Source of the DNA: Welwitschia mirabilis
Taxonomy: Eukaryota > Gnetophyta > Gnetopsida > Welwitschiales
DNA length: 25,787 bases
Reading direction: 5' to 3'
Assembly (NCBI GenBank): GCA_051453625.1
Contig: JBOZIK010000001.1
Span: 166,131,836 to 166,157,622, forward strand
The position numbers were made by a program, and so were the translations under genes. This document shows, piece after piece, positions 10,112-19,516 of the stretch. The notes under the pieces were generated by a model. That model had not been told where the DNA came from. It did not search any database and saw only the letters and a list, made by a program, of their open reading frames with translations. Every line of letters starts with the position of its first letter. Position 1 is the first letter of the stretch.

Positions 10112-11271
10112 TTTTTTCCCTCAAAAGGGCGAAGTCAAGGGGATGAATAGGGTGTTTATTAAAAAAAACTATTTATCTAATATAAGTAACTAAATCTTGC
10201 TTAAGTAAATGAATCACTGTGAATGAAAGAACAAAAGCAAGTAGAAGAAACAAACGAATAGAAAGTGTGCACCAAAGATTTATAGTGGCTCAGCAATCCC
10301 TGCCTACTCCACCCTCAGGGGGTAGCAATGTGCTCTCACCCCTCCTAGTTTCCTTACAACACCCTTTTCTAAGGACAGCTTACAGCACCTTGCACTAAGG
10401 ATGGTCACTTCCAACACCCTTCACTGAGGGTCCCTTTACGACACCTTCTCACAAGGGTTAGCTTGCTCAATCCAATAAGCATTCACAAGGGATCAATCAA
10501 ATAGAAGGCTTGATGATTTGTATGCCTTTCATGCACAGTACACCAGCCTGTAGTACAAAAATCTCTCAATGAGATGATACAATGTAGGAGCAAAGATAGA
10601 GAAGAAGAAGAAGCTTTCTTTTACATATAGATTATACACATGCCAGTTCTATATCACTATAGTTCCAATCACAAGATTTTATATTAGGGCAAGTATATAG
10701 CTGTCAATGACAAAGGTGGGAGGTAGTCATTCTCGACCTTCGAGATGCCAATGCATGTCTACTAACCATTGGGAGTAGATGAGCCTTGATTCCTTTCTAA
10801 TTTGACATTGATTCCTGCCCAACATTCACTTTGCTCCACGCCCCAGGTGTCCCACAATCAATCTCGGATGTCCTGACTACTCTTCGGTAATCTTCCACAA
10901 AATCCGGGATGTCCCACTCAGAAATCCTAACATCCCAGTCCTATCTCAACTTTCTGCTTGCATATCTCGAAGGTCCAACCAAAAAATTTGGGATGTCGTA
11001 GAAAAAATTTAGGATGTCCCACCAAAACTCCAAGACATCCCAGATCCCATTCAGCGTATTACTATGGCTAAGAAATCTTAGACATCCCAACAGAAAAAAT
11101 GGGATGTCCCCATAATTTGGACCTAGCTTTTGACTTGATTAAAGTTGGATTCCTTTGACTAGTAGATCATGAGAGATAGCAAGGATCTTCACTTCAACTT
11201 TGGCCTTTGTGAGCTAGTTGGCCACTTTATCTTGTCCATCATTGAAACTCCTCATTTGCTTGCTCCTACCA
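10112..11271 (-). repeat. LTR A (3' LTR) of a SIRE-like copia element
   Basis: Homologous to 13796-15283 and 18336-19408. The minus strand starts TGGTAGGAGCAAGC directly after a polypurine tract. It then has the GGGACRTCC-like site array (10846-11110), a TATATAC box near 10693-10701, and the GC-richer R/U5 part with repeated ACACC(T/C)T blocks. The terminal CCTAACA end is missing near 10110, so this end is truncated. It resembles LTR C more than LTR B: it shares with C a ~90-bp stretch around 11100-11190 that B lacks. Confidence 0.85.
10846..11110 (-). promoter_or_regulatory. Phased array of ten decayed GGGACGTCC-type sites in U3 of LTR A
   Basis: Site centres (the two bases between GGGA and TCCC) fall at 10848, 10869, 10910, 10931, 10972, 10994, 11014, 11036, 11083 and 11105. 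Spacings are 21, 41, 21, 41, 22, 20, 22, 47 and 22, mostly multiples of two helical turns. None keeps an ACGT core; eight of ten read ATGT or ACAT, the products expected from CpG decay. The array lies about 150 bp upstream of the TATA-like box in the element's orientation. Confidence 0.7.
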
Positions 11272-11283
11272 TCTTCCCCTTTT
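11272..11283 (-). other. Polypurine tract of the SIRE-like element
   Basis: The minus strand reads AAAAGGGGAAGA immediately before the LTR A start, preceded by GTCATCATTG. Sireviruses are known for a CATCATCAAAAAGGGGGAGA signature at this exact place, which supports both the lineage and the orientation. Confidence 0.8.
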
Positions 11284-12179
11284 CAATGATGACAACCTTA
11301 AAAGTATAATGCAAAGAAGAGAACCAGAAGTTGATAGCTTGCTTGCTTTGCACACCCTAAATTTGTGCCTTCTCGAGTGTAACTTGCCTTCAAATCCAAT
11401 AAGCACAAGCTTCAGTTGTTTTTGTAGCCCTATTTGTGCCTTTTGTTCCATGGATATCCTGTAACACAAGTTCAACACACAAAACTCCTATACTACAACA
11501 TTAGGTTAGCGTCTACGAATATTTAGCATTTGATTAATCACTAACTTAAGTATATGAATACCCTATTAGAATTCGACATTGTCCATTGACAAGCATCTTT
11601 AAACTTATAATTGCATATGACATAAACTGATACACAACAAGCTAATATACATATCCTTCCCCTTTGTCATCATTGAAAAACAACAAAGGCTACAAAATAA
11701 AATATCAAATATTAGCTAAGAAATCATTGAGTAATGATATAAATTAAACTTTATATTATGACGAACAAGGAATAGTACAAACTGTGCACTGAAATTCATC
11801 TAAAGCATATCTAAGTGATTAAGCATGGCACAAGTTCATAGACCTAATTACATAAAGTTAGAACAACATAGGAAGGGATAGCAAAAAGTAAGAGATAAGA
11901 TAAAAACAAGGATTGCTTAGTGAATTAAACATACTTGTGATGATTTCTACTATAGAATGAAATCTAGTTTAAGAATATAGATCACACTTGTGGGGAACAT
12001 GCCCCTCTGCTTGGATTCCTTCTCAAATACACGAATTGATCCTCGCTTAATGCTTTTGTCATTGTATCACTATGATTAGAACTTAAAATCCTGTTAATGT
12101 ATCCTTTTTCATTTTGAAGCAAGGAGTCCTTCTTAACCCATTGCCAATTGCTTGTCCTTTTGTGATGCTTGTTATGGTC
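11284..12179 (-). other. 3' interior of the gag-only SIRE-like element, no pol left
   Basis: About 900 bases between the gag remains and the polypurine tract. No protease, integrase, RT or RNase H motif could be found in any frame, although an intact element would have some 4 kb of pol here. A second PPT-like string, GACAAAGGGGAAGG on the minus strand, lies near 11654-11668. Confidence 0.6.
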
Positions 12180-13780
12180 AACTAGAGCTTTATTTTTAAA
12201 CTTGAAGTTATGGTTATATCCAAGCTAGCTAGCTTTCTTGTATAGACATGATAATTGTATGTGTCTATACTCTTTACAATAAAGACATTTAAGGATATCC
12301 TTACTAAAAGAATGATATGTAGTACTTGGACCAAAAAAGTTAAGGGTAGAAGACATACTAGAAGAGCTTCCAATACTTGATTTGTCAAAGTGTCTCTTAC
12401 CTGGTCCTAACAATTTGTTGATATTCTCTCTTCCATTGGCTAGCTGCTCCGCTACTATCTTTGCACCTTCTAATTCTTTGAAAACATGCTCAATCTTGTC
12501 ATTAGCAACATTTAGCTTTGATTCAAGATTAGCTACATGTTTCTTTAAAGGTATATTTTTCTTACTAAGTAGAATCCTATGCTCATATAAACTCTCATAA
12601 GCTTTGGTTAATTCATTTTCTTCAAGATGAAAATCGACACATTCTTTAAAACCTTCTTCTTCTGCTATTGCAATAAAGCCAAAGTCTAATGAATCTCTTA
12701 CCTTGTTTTTATGGATATCAGTCCAAAGTTGAGAGCTTCCTCATTATTGCTTGATTTAGTCTTTTCATCATAATCCCAGCCTTTAAAACCTTTTTTCTTC
12801 TGTTTGTGAGCCTCTTTTCCTTCTTCTTATTGGCACATTCTGATGCAATATGACCAAAGCCCTTGCATTCATAACACTGTAATGAATATTTTTTACCTTT
12901 GTTGCTGCTACATTTGGATACCTTGTTTGATAGTTTGTTTTCCTTCTTCTTGTGGAGAATTTTTTGAAATTCTTAGCCAAGATAGCTCAATAATTATCTT
13001 CCAAATCCTAGCTAGATTAATTATCTTCTTCGTCGTTGGAATAGGCTTTCAAAGCAATATTTTTCCTATTGGGAGGTTCTTGTTCTGTTTGTAAGAAAGC
13101 TTCATACATCACAAGATCCTTTAAGCTCTTCTACCCAGATTCTATCAATATCCTTACTTTTCTCTATGGCTATAACTTTGGGCTTAAATTTCTTAGTGAG
13201 GCTTCTGAGTATTTTCTGAACCACTCTATTCTCAGGGCCTACTTCTCCAAGTTCCCCCATGCCATTGACAATGTCATTAATCTTACTAGTGTACTCAACT
13301 GTGGATTCTAATTCCTCTATCTTGATGTTTTCAAAATTTGCTTCCAGTATCTAGAGCTTTGCATTCTTCACAACGTTTACTCTTTCACGAACTACCTTTA
13401 GTGTCTCCCAAATCTCTTGTGCGGTTGAGCATTAGATCACTTTGTTATATTCTTAGGGAAACAAGGCATAGACTAGGGCATTTATAGCCTTGCTGTTCAG
13501 CGAGCAAACTTCTTGTCATTGGGATCCCATTCACTTCTAGGTTTGGACACTAGCTTGCCATTAATCTCCTTGGTAAGTGGAACATACTCAAATTCCACCA
13601 TATCCCACATGTCGCAATCTAGTTACTATAGGAATATGGTCATGTTGGTTTTCCAATATGCGTAGTTTGATTCGGAGAATAAGGAAGGTCTTAAGATAGG
13701 CTACCCTTCTGTATAGCTTATGGACATTATCTAGGGTGAACCTACAATCACAGAAAAAATACACCAATTTAGAGCAACTA
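12180..13780 (-). pseudogene. SIRE-like gag with two zinc knuckles
   Basis: Minus-strand gag downstream of LTR B, broken into several frames. The first CCHC knuckle, near 12835-12885, reads CYECKGFGHIASECANKKK and is intact (C-x2-C-x4-H-x4-C). A linker with charged repeats follows. A second knuckle, near 12240-12300, reads CLYCKEYRHIQLSC. Two knuckles in gag suit Maximus/SIRE elements. The 5' gag (near 13150-13600) corresponds to the UBN2-type domain seen more clearly at 17686-18075. Gag forms the particle that packages element RNA. No pol follows, so this element could only have moved with help from another. Confidence 0.82.
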
Positions 13781-13793
13781 GCCTCTGATACCA
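13781..13793 (-). other. Primer-binding site beside LTR B
   Basis: The minus strand reads TGGTATCAGAGGC, matching the initiator tRNA-Met complement for its first eleven bases. It starts two bases after the LTR end CCTAACA. This fixes LTR B as a 5' LTR of a minus-strand element. Confidence 0.9.
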
Positions 13794-14418
13794 ATTGTTA
13801 GGATCGAAAGCATCTTGGGGGAGTGAATATTGTTTTTCAAAAATAATCAATATATCTTAAAACAATTTAAGAAGAAACTAAAAACCAAATCAAGAACAAA
13901 AAGTAAAAGAAAATGTGTACCACAGATTTTATAGTTGTTCGGTAACCTAGCCTATTCCACTCATAGAGGGCAGCTATAGCCTTTAACCTCCTAGTTCCCT
14001 TAGCACAAAAGCCACACTTACAACTTTGATCAACCCTTCTCACCAAGAGTTTCCTTTACCAAAGCACAACACCTTCCTTAATCCTCTAAGTAGGTTTTTA
14101 GTCACTCGTTTTCAGCAAGGGTTTTGTACTACAAGCAACAGTTCCAACACTAGAGCTAGATTTTGTCAATGAAAGACTAATGAAGAGTGTGCCTATTTCT
14201 TTCACAATACACCAGCATGCAGTAAACAATCTCTCAATGAGATGATACGATGTAGGAGTAGAGATAGAGAAGAAGAAGCTTTCTTTCACAAATTGATTAA
14301 TCATAGGTCAGTTCTCCATCACTATAGTTCCAATCACAACATTTTATATGAGGGCAAGAATATAGCTGTTAAAGACAGAGGTGGGAGGCAATCATTCTTA
14401 ACATTCAAGATGCCATAG

Positions 14419-14865
14419 TGTTGATATGTGAAGCCAAATTTATTTCTTTGTAACATCCCTAACATTATGTTTATTACATTGGCCCCATTCTAATATTGTA
14501 AAACGAGGTTGTGTTATAATACTGTCTTTTTAGAGGTGCTAGGTAGAAAATGGACATGTGTCAAGAGAGGGATGATACCTTCTTTAGGGTTTTGGCTTCT
14601 ACCCCTAATTGGCTATAATCCTTGGCCTATTTAATGGTGGTGTGAGGGATGTTTGTAAAATAGAGTTTTGAGAGGCAAACTTGCCTGAAGCATGTTGTTA
14701 GCTTGAAACCTGTTCTTGGCTTATAACTTCTGAGAAAGATAATAGAGCTCTACATTGCTCTGCTATCGTTTTTCCACTTACTAGGGTTTTCCACATAAAT
14801 GGTTGTGTTTCTATTTTCTCTTGCTGCATTGTTTAATCACTTTGCTCTTGTGTATTTTTGTAACA
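14419..14865 (+). mobile_element. Solo LTR of another copia family nested in LTR B
   Basis: A 447-bp block absent from LTRs A and C at the same point. It starts TGTTGATATG and ends TTTTTGTAACA, and is flanked by CATAG (14414-14418) and CATTG (14866-14870), a 5-bp target duplication with one mismatch. The 3' part (GAGCTCTACATTG, then GGGTTTTCCACATAAATGG and a T-rich tail) is typical of a copia R/U5. It resembles the LTRs at 2175-2365 and 6355-6543 in reverse orientation, suggesting a related Tork-like family. A solo LTR is what remains after recombination between the two LTRs of a full element. Confidence 0.85.
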
Positions 14866-14930
14866 CATTGCATGTCTACTATTCTAATTTGACTTTGATT
14901 TCTGCCCAATGTTCACTTTGCTTCATGCCC

Positions 14931-15190
14931 TAGACGTCCCACAATCAATCCCAAACGTCCCAACTGCTTTTTGGCAACCTCTTAAAAGATCTAGGACATC
15001 TCACTTAGAAATTCGGACATCCCATTCCTATCTCAATTTTCTCCTTGCATATCTCTGACGTCCCAGAGAAAATCTGGGATGTCTCAAGTCCAAGATGTCC
15101 CAGAAAAAATTTGGGAAGTCCCAAAAAAATCAGGGATGTCCCACATCCCTTTCAACCTATTTCTATGTTTGAGAAATCTCAAACATCCAT
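14931..15190 (-). promoter_or_regulatory. Phased GGGACGTCC-type site array in U3 of LTR B
   Basis: Centres are at 14935, 14956, 14997, 15018, 15059, 15080, 15096, 15117, 15137 and 15184. Four clear pairs have exactly 21-bp spacing, and the first three pairs repeat every 62 bp, as in LTR A. Three cores are still ACGT, six are ATGT or ACAT, and one is AAGT. Confidence 0.7.
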
Positions 15191-15349
15191 AGCAACAATC
15201 TTCACTTCAACTTTAATCTTTGTGAGCCAGTTAGACACTTCATCTTGTTCATCATTTAAACTCCTTATTTGTTTGCTCCAACAATATCTATGTGCTACCT
15301 GGAAGCATGGGCATGAGGATCTTCTTCACTATCTAGGCAAGCCATGGTG

Positions 15350-17110
15350 TTAGACAACATTTTTTTGATCATCAATAAGATTAATCAATGCATCTAGGTT
15401 GGCATTTTCATTTTCAATTGTAATTGGCACTCTGAATCTGAGTTTAAGATTGTAGAAAACATAGACTAAATTGTCTAATTTTGCCATTGAAGTCTCATTC
15501 TTTACTCCTACCCTCCCCATCCCTACCCCAAAACCCCAAGAAGTGTCCTCAAAAGCATTGCAATGATGCTCGCAACTTGAAGCATTACAAGACTTTGTCA
15601 AGATTCTCATAGCTAGAATTTGCAATTCGGGAGTTCTATCACTCCATTGCTCCCAACATTAAGCTGCAAAAGTTAAACAAGAAATGGATGATTAAGGCAT
15701 TCAAAGAAATAGAAGATAATATTTGAGATTATTGAATTGTGAATGACATAATTATATAATCTACAAACTTCCATACTGGTTGATAATATGTTTATTTGTC
15801 TACGTGGCAAGGGTTCACTAAAGAAGGTTTCATCACCCCTTACAAATTGTTAAAGTTGTGACATGATGATTTTTTGTTCCTCTATATCTAGAATTAGCTT
15901 CCCCATAGTATCAATGAAACCTAACTTCCTCATCAGGATGATAGAACCTGGGCTCAAGTGATGCCCTACTGTGTGTAATGGCCTATGAATTTATGTATTC
16001 CACGATGATCAATGATGTTTCATATTGGCTTGCACTTGACCTTATCACAATCATAATACGAAGCAATGGCTTCTTTAGCTATGTCCATTGATTTATAAAT
16101 TTTAGCCATTAGACAATTTTCTTCCCCATCAACTCTATAAACAACATGTGCAAGGGATCCATAAATCTGAAATGCAAAAAGAAGGAAAAAATTCAATGAG
16201 TCAATGATTACAATTGTGAAAAGTGATTTAGTTGAAGAATTGAACTCTTAAGATAGTCCCTTTGTTTGCTTAACAACCTTGAGAATTTTGGCCCTGTATT
16301 GCCATATATAAGACCATCAACTTCACTACCTAAGAAAATAAAAAGATGAAAGCAATGTCAATAACTCAAGATATCCTAGTTACATACAATGAGAATATTA
16401 AATTATTAATGTTCAACTATCAAGCTTTGTGGCTTAGTGTCATACCTTTAAGTGAGAGCTCCAATTTCACAAAATCAACACTAATTTTTTACTTATTTGA
16501 GATAATTGCCTCCATAACTTACAACCGTAGGCTTTATAGGTATTTCAGTGTGAGAAAGTGAGTGGCAAGCCTTGTGGTTGGAGGCCTCACAATGTCTTTC
16601 TTAGTGTGTTTATTAAGATGTGTGAGCAAAATTATGTTTCAATAGATGAATTTTACTTTCTTCTTTGCTCCTTCTCTAGCCTACAAGACATTCTGATATT
16701 GTATAAAATTAATTTAATTAACTTCTCTAAGAGAATGTGAATATGACAAATGAGGATGTAAAACATTAAGCACCTCTGCAATGTTCTCTAAATGCAATGA
16801 GTTGCATAAGGGGTCCAATAAATTTCCTTATACTTCTTTTATAGCTTCTCCATAGCTTTAACATAATTTGTTGCATTGTTTGTAATGAATTGAACAATTT
16901 TGTTGGTCTAGCAAATCGAATTACTTCCTCAAATAATTTAAGTAAATATTCTTTCCTCTTTTCTTTCTTAGAGGCATCCACTAATTTAATGTTAATTTTC
17001 CTTTGTATAAGGAAACCAAAAAATTTAATAAGATTTTTTTTTTTAATTTTTATAACTATAATGTAAGGCCCATTCCTCAGCCATGATGAAACATCCATAC
17101 TTCTCCAATA
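15350..17110 (-). pseudogene. hAT transposase pseudogene (DUF659 plus C-terminal dimerisation region)
   Basis: Minus-strand relic of a plant hAT-like transposase in several frames. From its 5' side: KYGCFIMAEEW (near 17070-17105), then IKLVDASKKEKRKEYLLKLF, then VQFITNNATNYVKAMEKL (near 16850-16895) and YKEIYWTPYATHCI, which is the DUF659 domain. Further on come YKSMDIAKEAIASYYDC and a decayed IIDHRGIHKFIGHYT (16000-16120). Last is the dimerisation segment MRILTKSCNASSCEHHCNAF with LDNLVYVFYNLKLR (15420-15620). hAT transposases cut and paste their own element. Stops and frameshifts make this copy dead. The N-terminal BED finger and terminal inverted repeats are not seen; the 5' side abuts a 100-N gap and the 3' side abuts LTR B. 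Confidence 0.88.
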
Positions 17111-17232
17111 TAAGCTATAAACATTCATTTAGTGAAGGAAAAAAGGAATAAGAACAATAAACTTCACAAACTTCAAAATTCAAATTGTTAAATAGAGATT
17201 ACTTCATGTCTTGCCCTCTGCTTTGCAACAAG

Positions 17233-17332
17233 NNNNNNNNNNNNNNNNNNNNNNNNNNNNNNNNNNNNNNNNNNNNNNNNNNNNNNNNNNNNNNNNNNNN
17301 NNNNNNNNNNNNNNNNNNNNNNNNNNNNNNNN
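17233..17332. other. Assembly gap, exactly 100 N
   Basis: A placeholder gap between the hAT relic and the gag of the next element. The order and orientation of the two sides are therefore uncertain. Confidence 0.97.
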
Positions 17333-18320
17333 TCTTTCCCTTCTTCTTATTGGCACACTCTGATGCAATATGACCAAAGCCCTTGCATTCATAACATTGT
17401 AATGAATCAAATGAATTCTTACTTTTTCTGCCGCTATGTTTGAATGGCTTGTTTGACAGTTTGTCTTCCTTCTTCTTGTGGAGGAACTTTTGAAATTTCT
17501 GGCCAAGATGATCATAATCTTCCAAATCCTCACTAGATTGATTATCTTCTTCGTCGTCGGAACAGGTTTTCAAAGCAATAATTTTCCCTTTTGGGAGGAT
17601 CCTCTTCTGTTTGTAAGGAAGCTTCATATGCCATAAGAGACTCTTTGAGCTCTTCTATGCGGATTCTATCAACATCCTTACTTTCCTATATGACTATAAC
17701 TTTGGGCCTAAATTTCTCGGTGAGGCTTCTAAGTATTTTTCGAACCACAGTATTTTCAAGGGCTACTTCTCCAAGTCCCCACATGCCATTAACAATCTCA
17801 TTCATCTTACTAGTGTACTCAACTATGGATTCGGATTTCTCTATCTTGATCTTCTCAAAATTTGTTGTGAGCATCTAGAGCTTTGCATTTTTCACAACTT
17901 TTGTTCCTTCGTGAGCTACCTTTACAGTCTCCCAAATCTCTTGTGCAGTTGGGCATTGGACCACTCTATTGTATTCTTCTAGAGATAAGGCACATATCAG
18001 AGCATTCATAGCCTTGATGTTCAGTTGGGCGAACTTCTTATCATTGGGATCCCATTCACTTCTAGGTTTGGGCACCGGTTTGCCATCAACCTCCTTAGTC
18101 TAGGTGGAACATACCCAAATTCCACCATATCCCAGATGTCACAAATCCAGTGACTGCAAGAACATGGCCATTTTGGTTTTCCAGTATGCATAGTTCGATC
18201 AAAAAACTAGAGGAGGTCTTAAAGATAGACTACCCTTCTGCGTAACTTGGGGATGCCATCTAGGATGAACCTGTAATCACCAAAAAAAAAAAAAAAAAAA
18301 ACACCAATCTAAAGCAACCA
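17333..18320 (-). pseudogene. SIRE-like gag (UBN2 domain and zinc knuckle)
   Basis: The best-preserved gag in the window, minus strand. Reading from the LTR: YAYWKTKMAMFLQSLDL (near 18125-18180), then SEWDPNDKKFAQLNIKAMNA and YNRVVQCPTAQEIWETVK (17940-18060), then SIVEYTSKMNEIVNGMWGLG (near 17780-17840). An acidic stretch and an intact CCHC knuckle, CYECKGFGHIASEC, follow near 17360-17405. Defects are few: a CAG-to-TAG-type stop at 17875-17877, another stop near 17684, and a frameshift near 17595. It follows LTR C with a primer-binding site between, so this is the 5' end of a minus-strand element whose pol lies beyond the gap or is absent. Confidence 0.88.
18282..18301 (+). repeat. Poly(A) tract of 20 bases
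   Basis: A homopolymer between the gag start and the primer-binding site of the element beginning at LTR C (poly-T in the element's sense). LTR B's element has only a short A-run at the equivalent place. Confidence 0.9.
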
Positions 18321-18333
18321 GACCCTGATACCA
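18321..18333 (-). other. Primer-binding site beside LTR C
   Basis: The minus strand reads TGGTATCAGGGTC, the tRNA-Met primer complement with changes after the ninth base. It lies two bases from the CCTAACA end of LTR C. Confidence 0.85.
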
Positions 18334-18849
18334 ACTGTTAGGATCAATAATACTCTAGGTCGGCCGGGAAGGGGTGAGGTGGTGGTGAATAGAATGTTTA
18401 TTAAAGATAACTATTTATCTCATATGAGTAACTAAATCGTGCTCAAGTAAATGAATCAATGTGAATGAAAGAACAAAAGCAAGTAGAAGAAACAAACAAA
18501 TAGAAAGTGTGCACCAAAGATTTGTACTGTAGTGGTTCGGCAATCCCTGCCTACTCTACTCTCACGGGGCAGCAGCATGTCAACACCCTTCTCCAAGGGT
18601 AGCTTACAACACCCTTCACTAAGGGTCACTTACCACACTACTCACTGAGGATCACTTTACAACACCTTCTCACAAAGGTTAGCTTGCTCAATCCAATAAG
18701 CATTCACAAGGTATCAATCAAGTAGAAGGCCTGATGATTTGTATGCCTTTTATGCACAATATACCAGCATGCAGTACAACAATCTCTCAATGAGATGATA
18801 CAATGTAGGAGCAAAGATAAAGAAGAAGATGTTTTCTTTTTCAAATAGA

Positions 18850-19124
18850 NNNNNNNNNNNNNNNNNNNNNNNNNNNNNNNNNNNNNNNNNNNNNNNNNNN
18901 NNNNNNNNNNNNNNNNNNNNNNNNNNNNNNNNNNNNNNNNNNNNNNNNNNNNNNNNNNNNNNNNNNNNNNNNNNNNNNNNNNNNNNNNNNNNNNNNNNNN
19001 NNNNNNNNNNNNNNNNNNNNNNNNNNNNNNNNNNNNNNNNNNNNNNNNNNNNNNNNNNNNNNNNNNNNNNNNNNNNNNNNNNNNNNNNNNNNNNNNNNNN
19101 NNNNNNNNNNNNNNNNNNNNNNNN
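18850..19124. other. Assembly gap, 275 N, inside LTR C
   Basis: A sized N-run within a repeat present several times nearby, typical of short-read scaffolding through near-identical LTRs. By comparison with LTR A it hides the TATA-like box and the first sites of the array. Confidence 0.95.
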
Positions 19125-19323
19125 CATCCCACTCAAAAATCCGGACGTACCAGCCCTGTCTTAGTTTTTTGCTTGCATATCTGAGACATCCAACCAAAAA
19201 TCTAGGATGTCCCAAAAAAAATCTAAGACATCCCACCAAAAATCCAAGACGTCCGAAGTCCCATTCAGCCTATTTCTATGGCTGAGAAATCTCAAACATC
19301 CCACAAAAAAATTGGGATGTCCC
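19125..19323 (-). promoter_or_regulatory. Phased GGGACGTCC-type site array in U3 of LTR C
   Basis: Visible centres are at 19125, 19146, 19187, 19208, 19229, 19250, 19297 and 19318. Spacings are 21, 41, 21, 21, 21, 47 and 21, the same pattern as LTR A. Two cores remain ACGT (19146 and 19250); the others are ATGT or ACAT. Confidence 0.7.
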
Positions 19324-19408
19324 CATAATTTGGACCTAGCTTTTGACTTGATTAAACTTGGATTCCTTTGATGAGTAGATCATGACAGATAGCAAGGACC
19401 TTCACTTC

Positions 19409-19516
19409 NNNNNNNNNNNNNNNNNNNNNNNNNNNNNNNNNNNNNNNNNNNNNNNNNNNNNNNNNNNNNNNNNNNNNNNNNNNNNNNNNNNNNNNNNNNN
19501 NNNNNNNNNNNNNNNN
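19409..19516. other. Assembly gap, 108 N
   Basis: It hides the outer end of LTR C and the insertion junction with flanking DNA, so no target duplication can be checked. Confidence 0.95.

Larger units (their letters stand above)
13796..15283 (-). repeat. LTR B (5' LTR) of a SIRE-like copia element, interrupted by a solo LTR
   Basis: The minus strand begins TGTTGGAGCAAAC at 15283 and ends GATCCTAACA at 13796, so both TG...CA ends are present. Total length is 1488 bp, or about 1040 bp without the nested 447-bp insertion at 14419-14865. It carries the same site array as LTRs A and C (14931-15190), with three ACGT cores left (near 14935, 14956 and 15059). It lacks the ~90-bp segment that A and C share. 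Confidence 0.9.
18336..19408 (-). repeat. LTR C (5' LTR) of a SIRE-like element, with internal and terminal gaps
   Basis: The minus-strand end GATCCTAACA is at 18336. The body aligns closely with LTR A (GTGAATGAAAGAACAAAAGC, CAATCCCTGCCTACTC and CATAATTTGGACCTAGC, plus-strand reading). A 275-N gap at 18850-19124 removes the TATA region, and a 108-N gap at 19409-19516 removes its far end. The sequence after that gap is no longer LTR. Confidence 0.88.

Noticed and set aside
16346-16740. Two plus-strand frames of 60-71 codons
   Set aside because: They lie opposite the hAT relic and match nothing; the coding trace is on the minus strand.
17185-17627. Plus-strand and alternative minus-strand frames through the N gap
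   Set aside because: They are shadows of the gag zinc-knuckle region, opened artificially by the 100 N. Only the minus frame with CYECKGFGHIASEC is real.
18704-19239. Long open frames across 18850-19124
   Set aside because: They exist only because the N-run has no stop codons; the flanks are LTR sequence.
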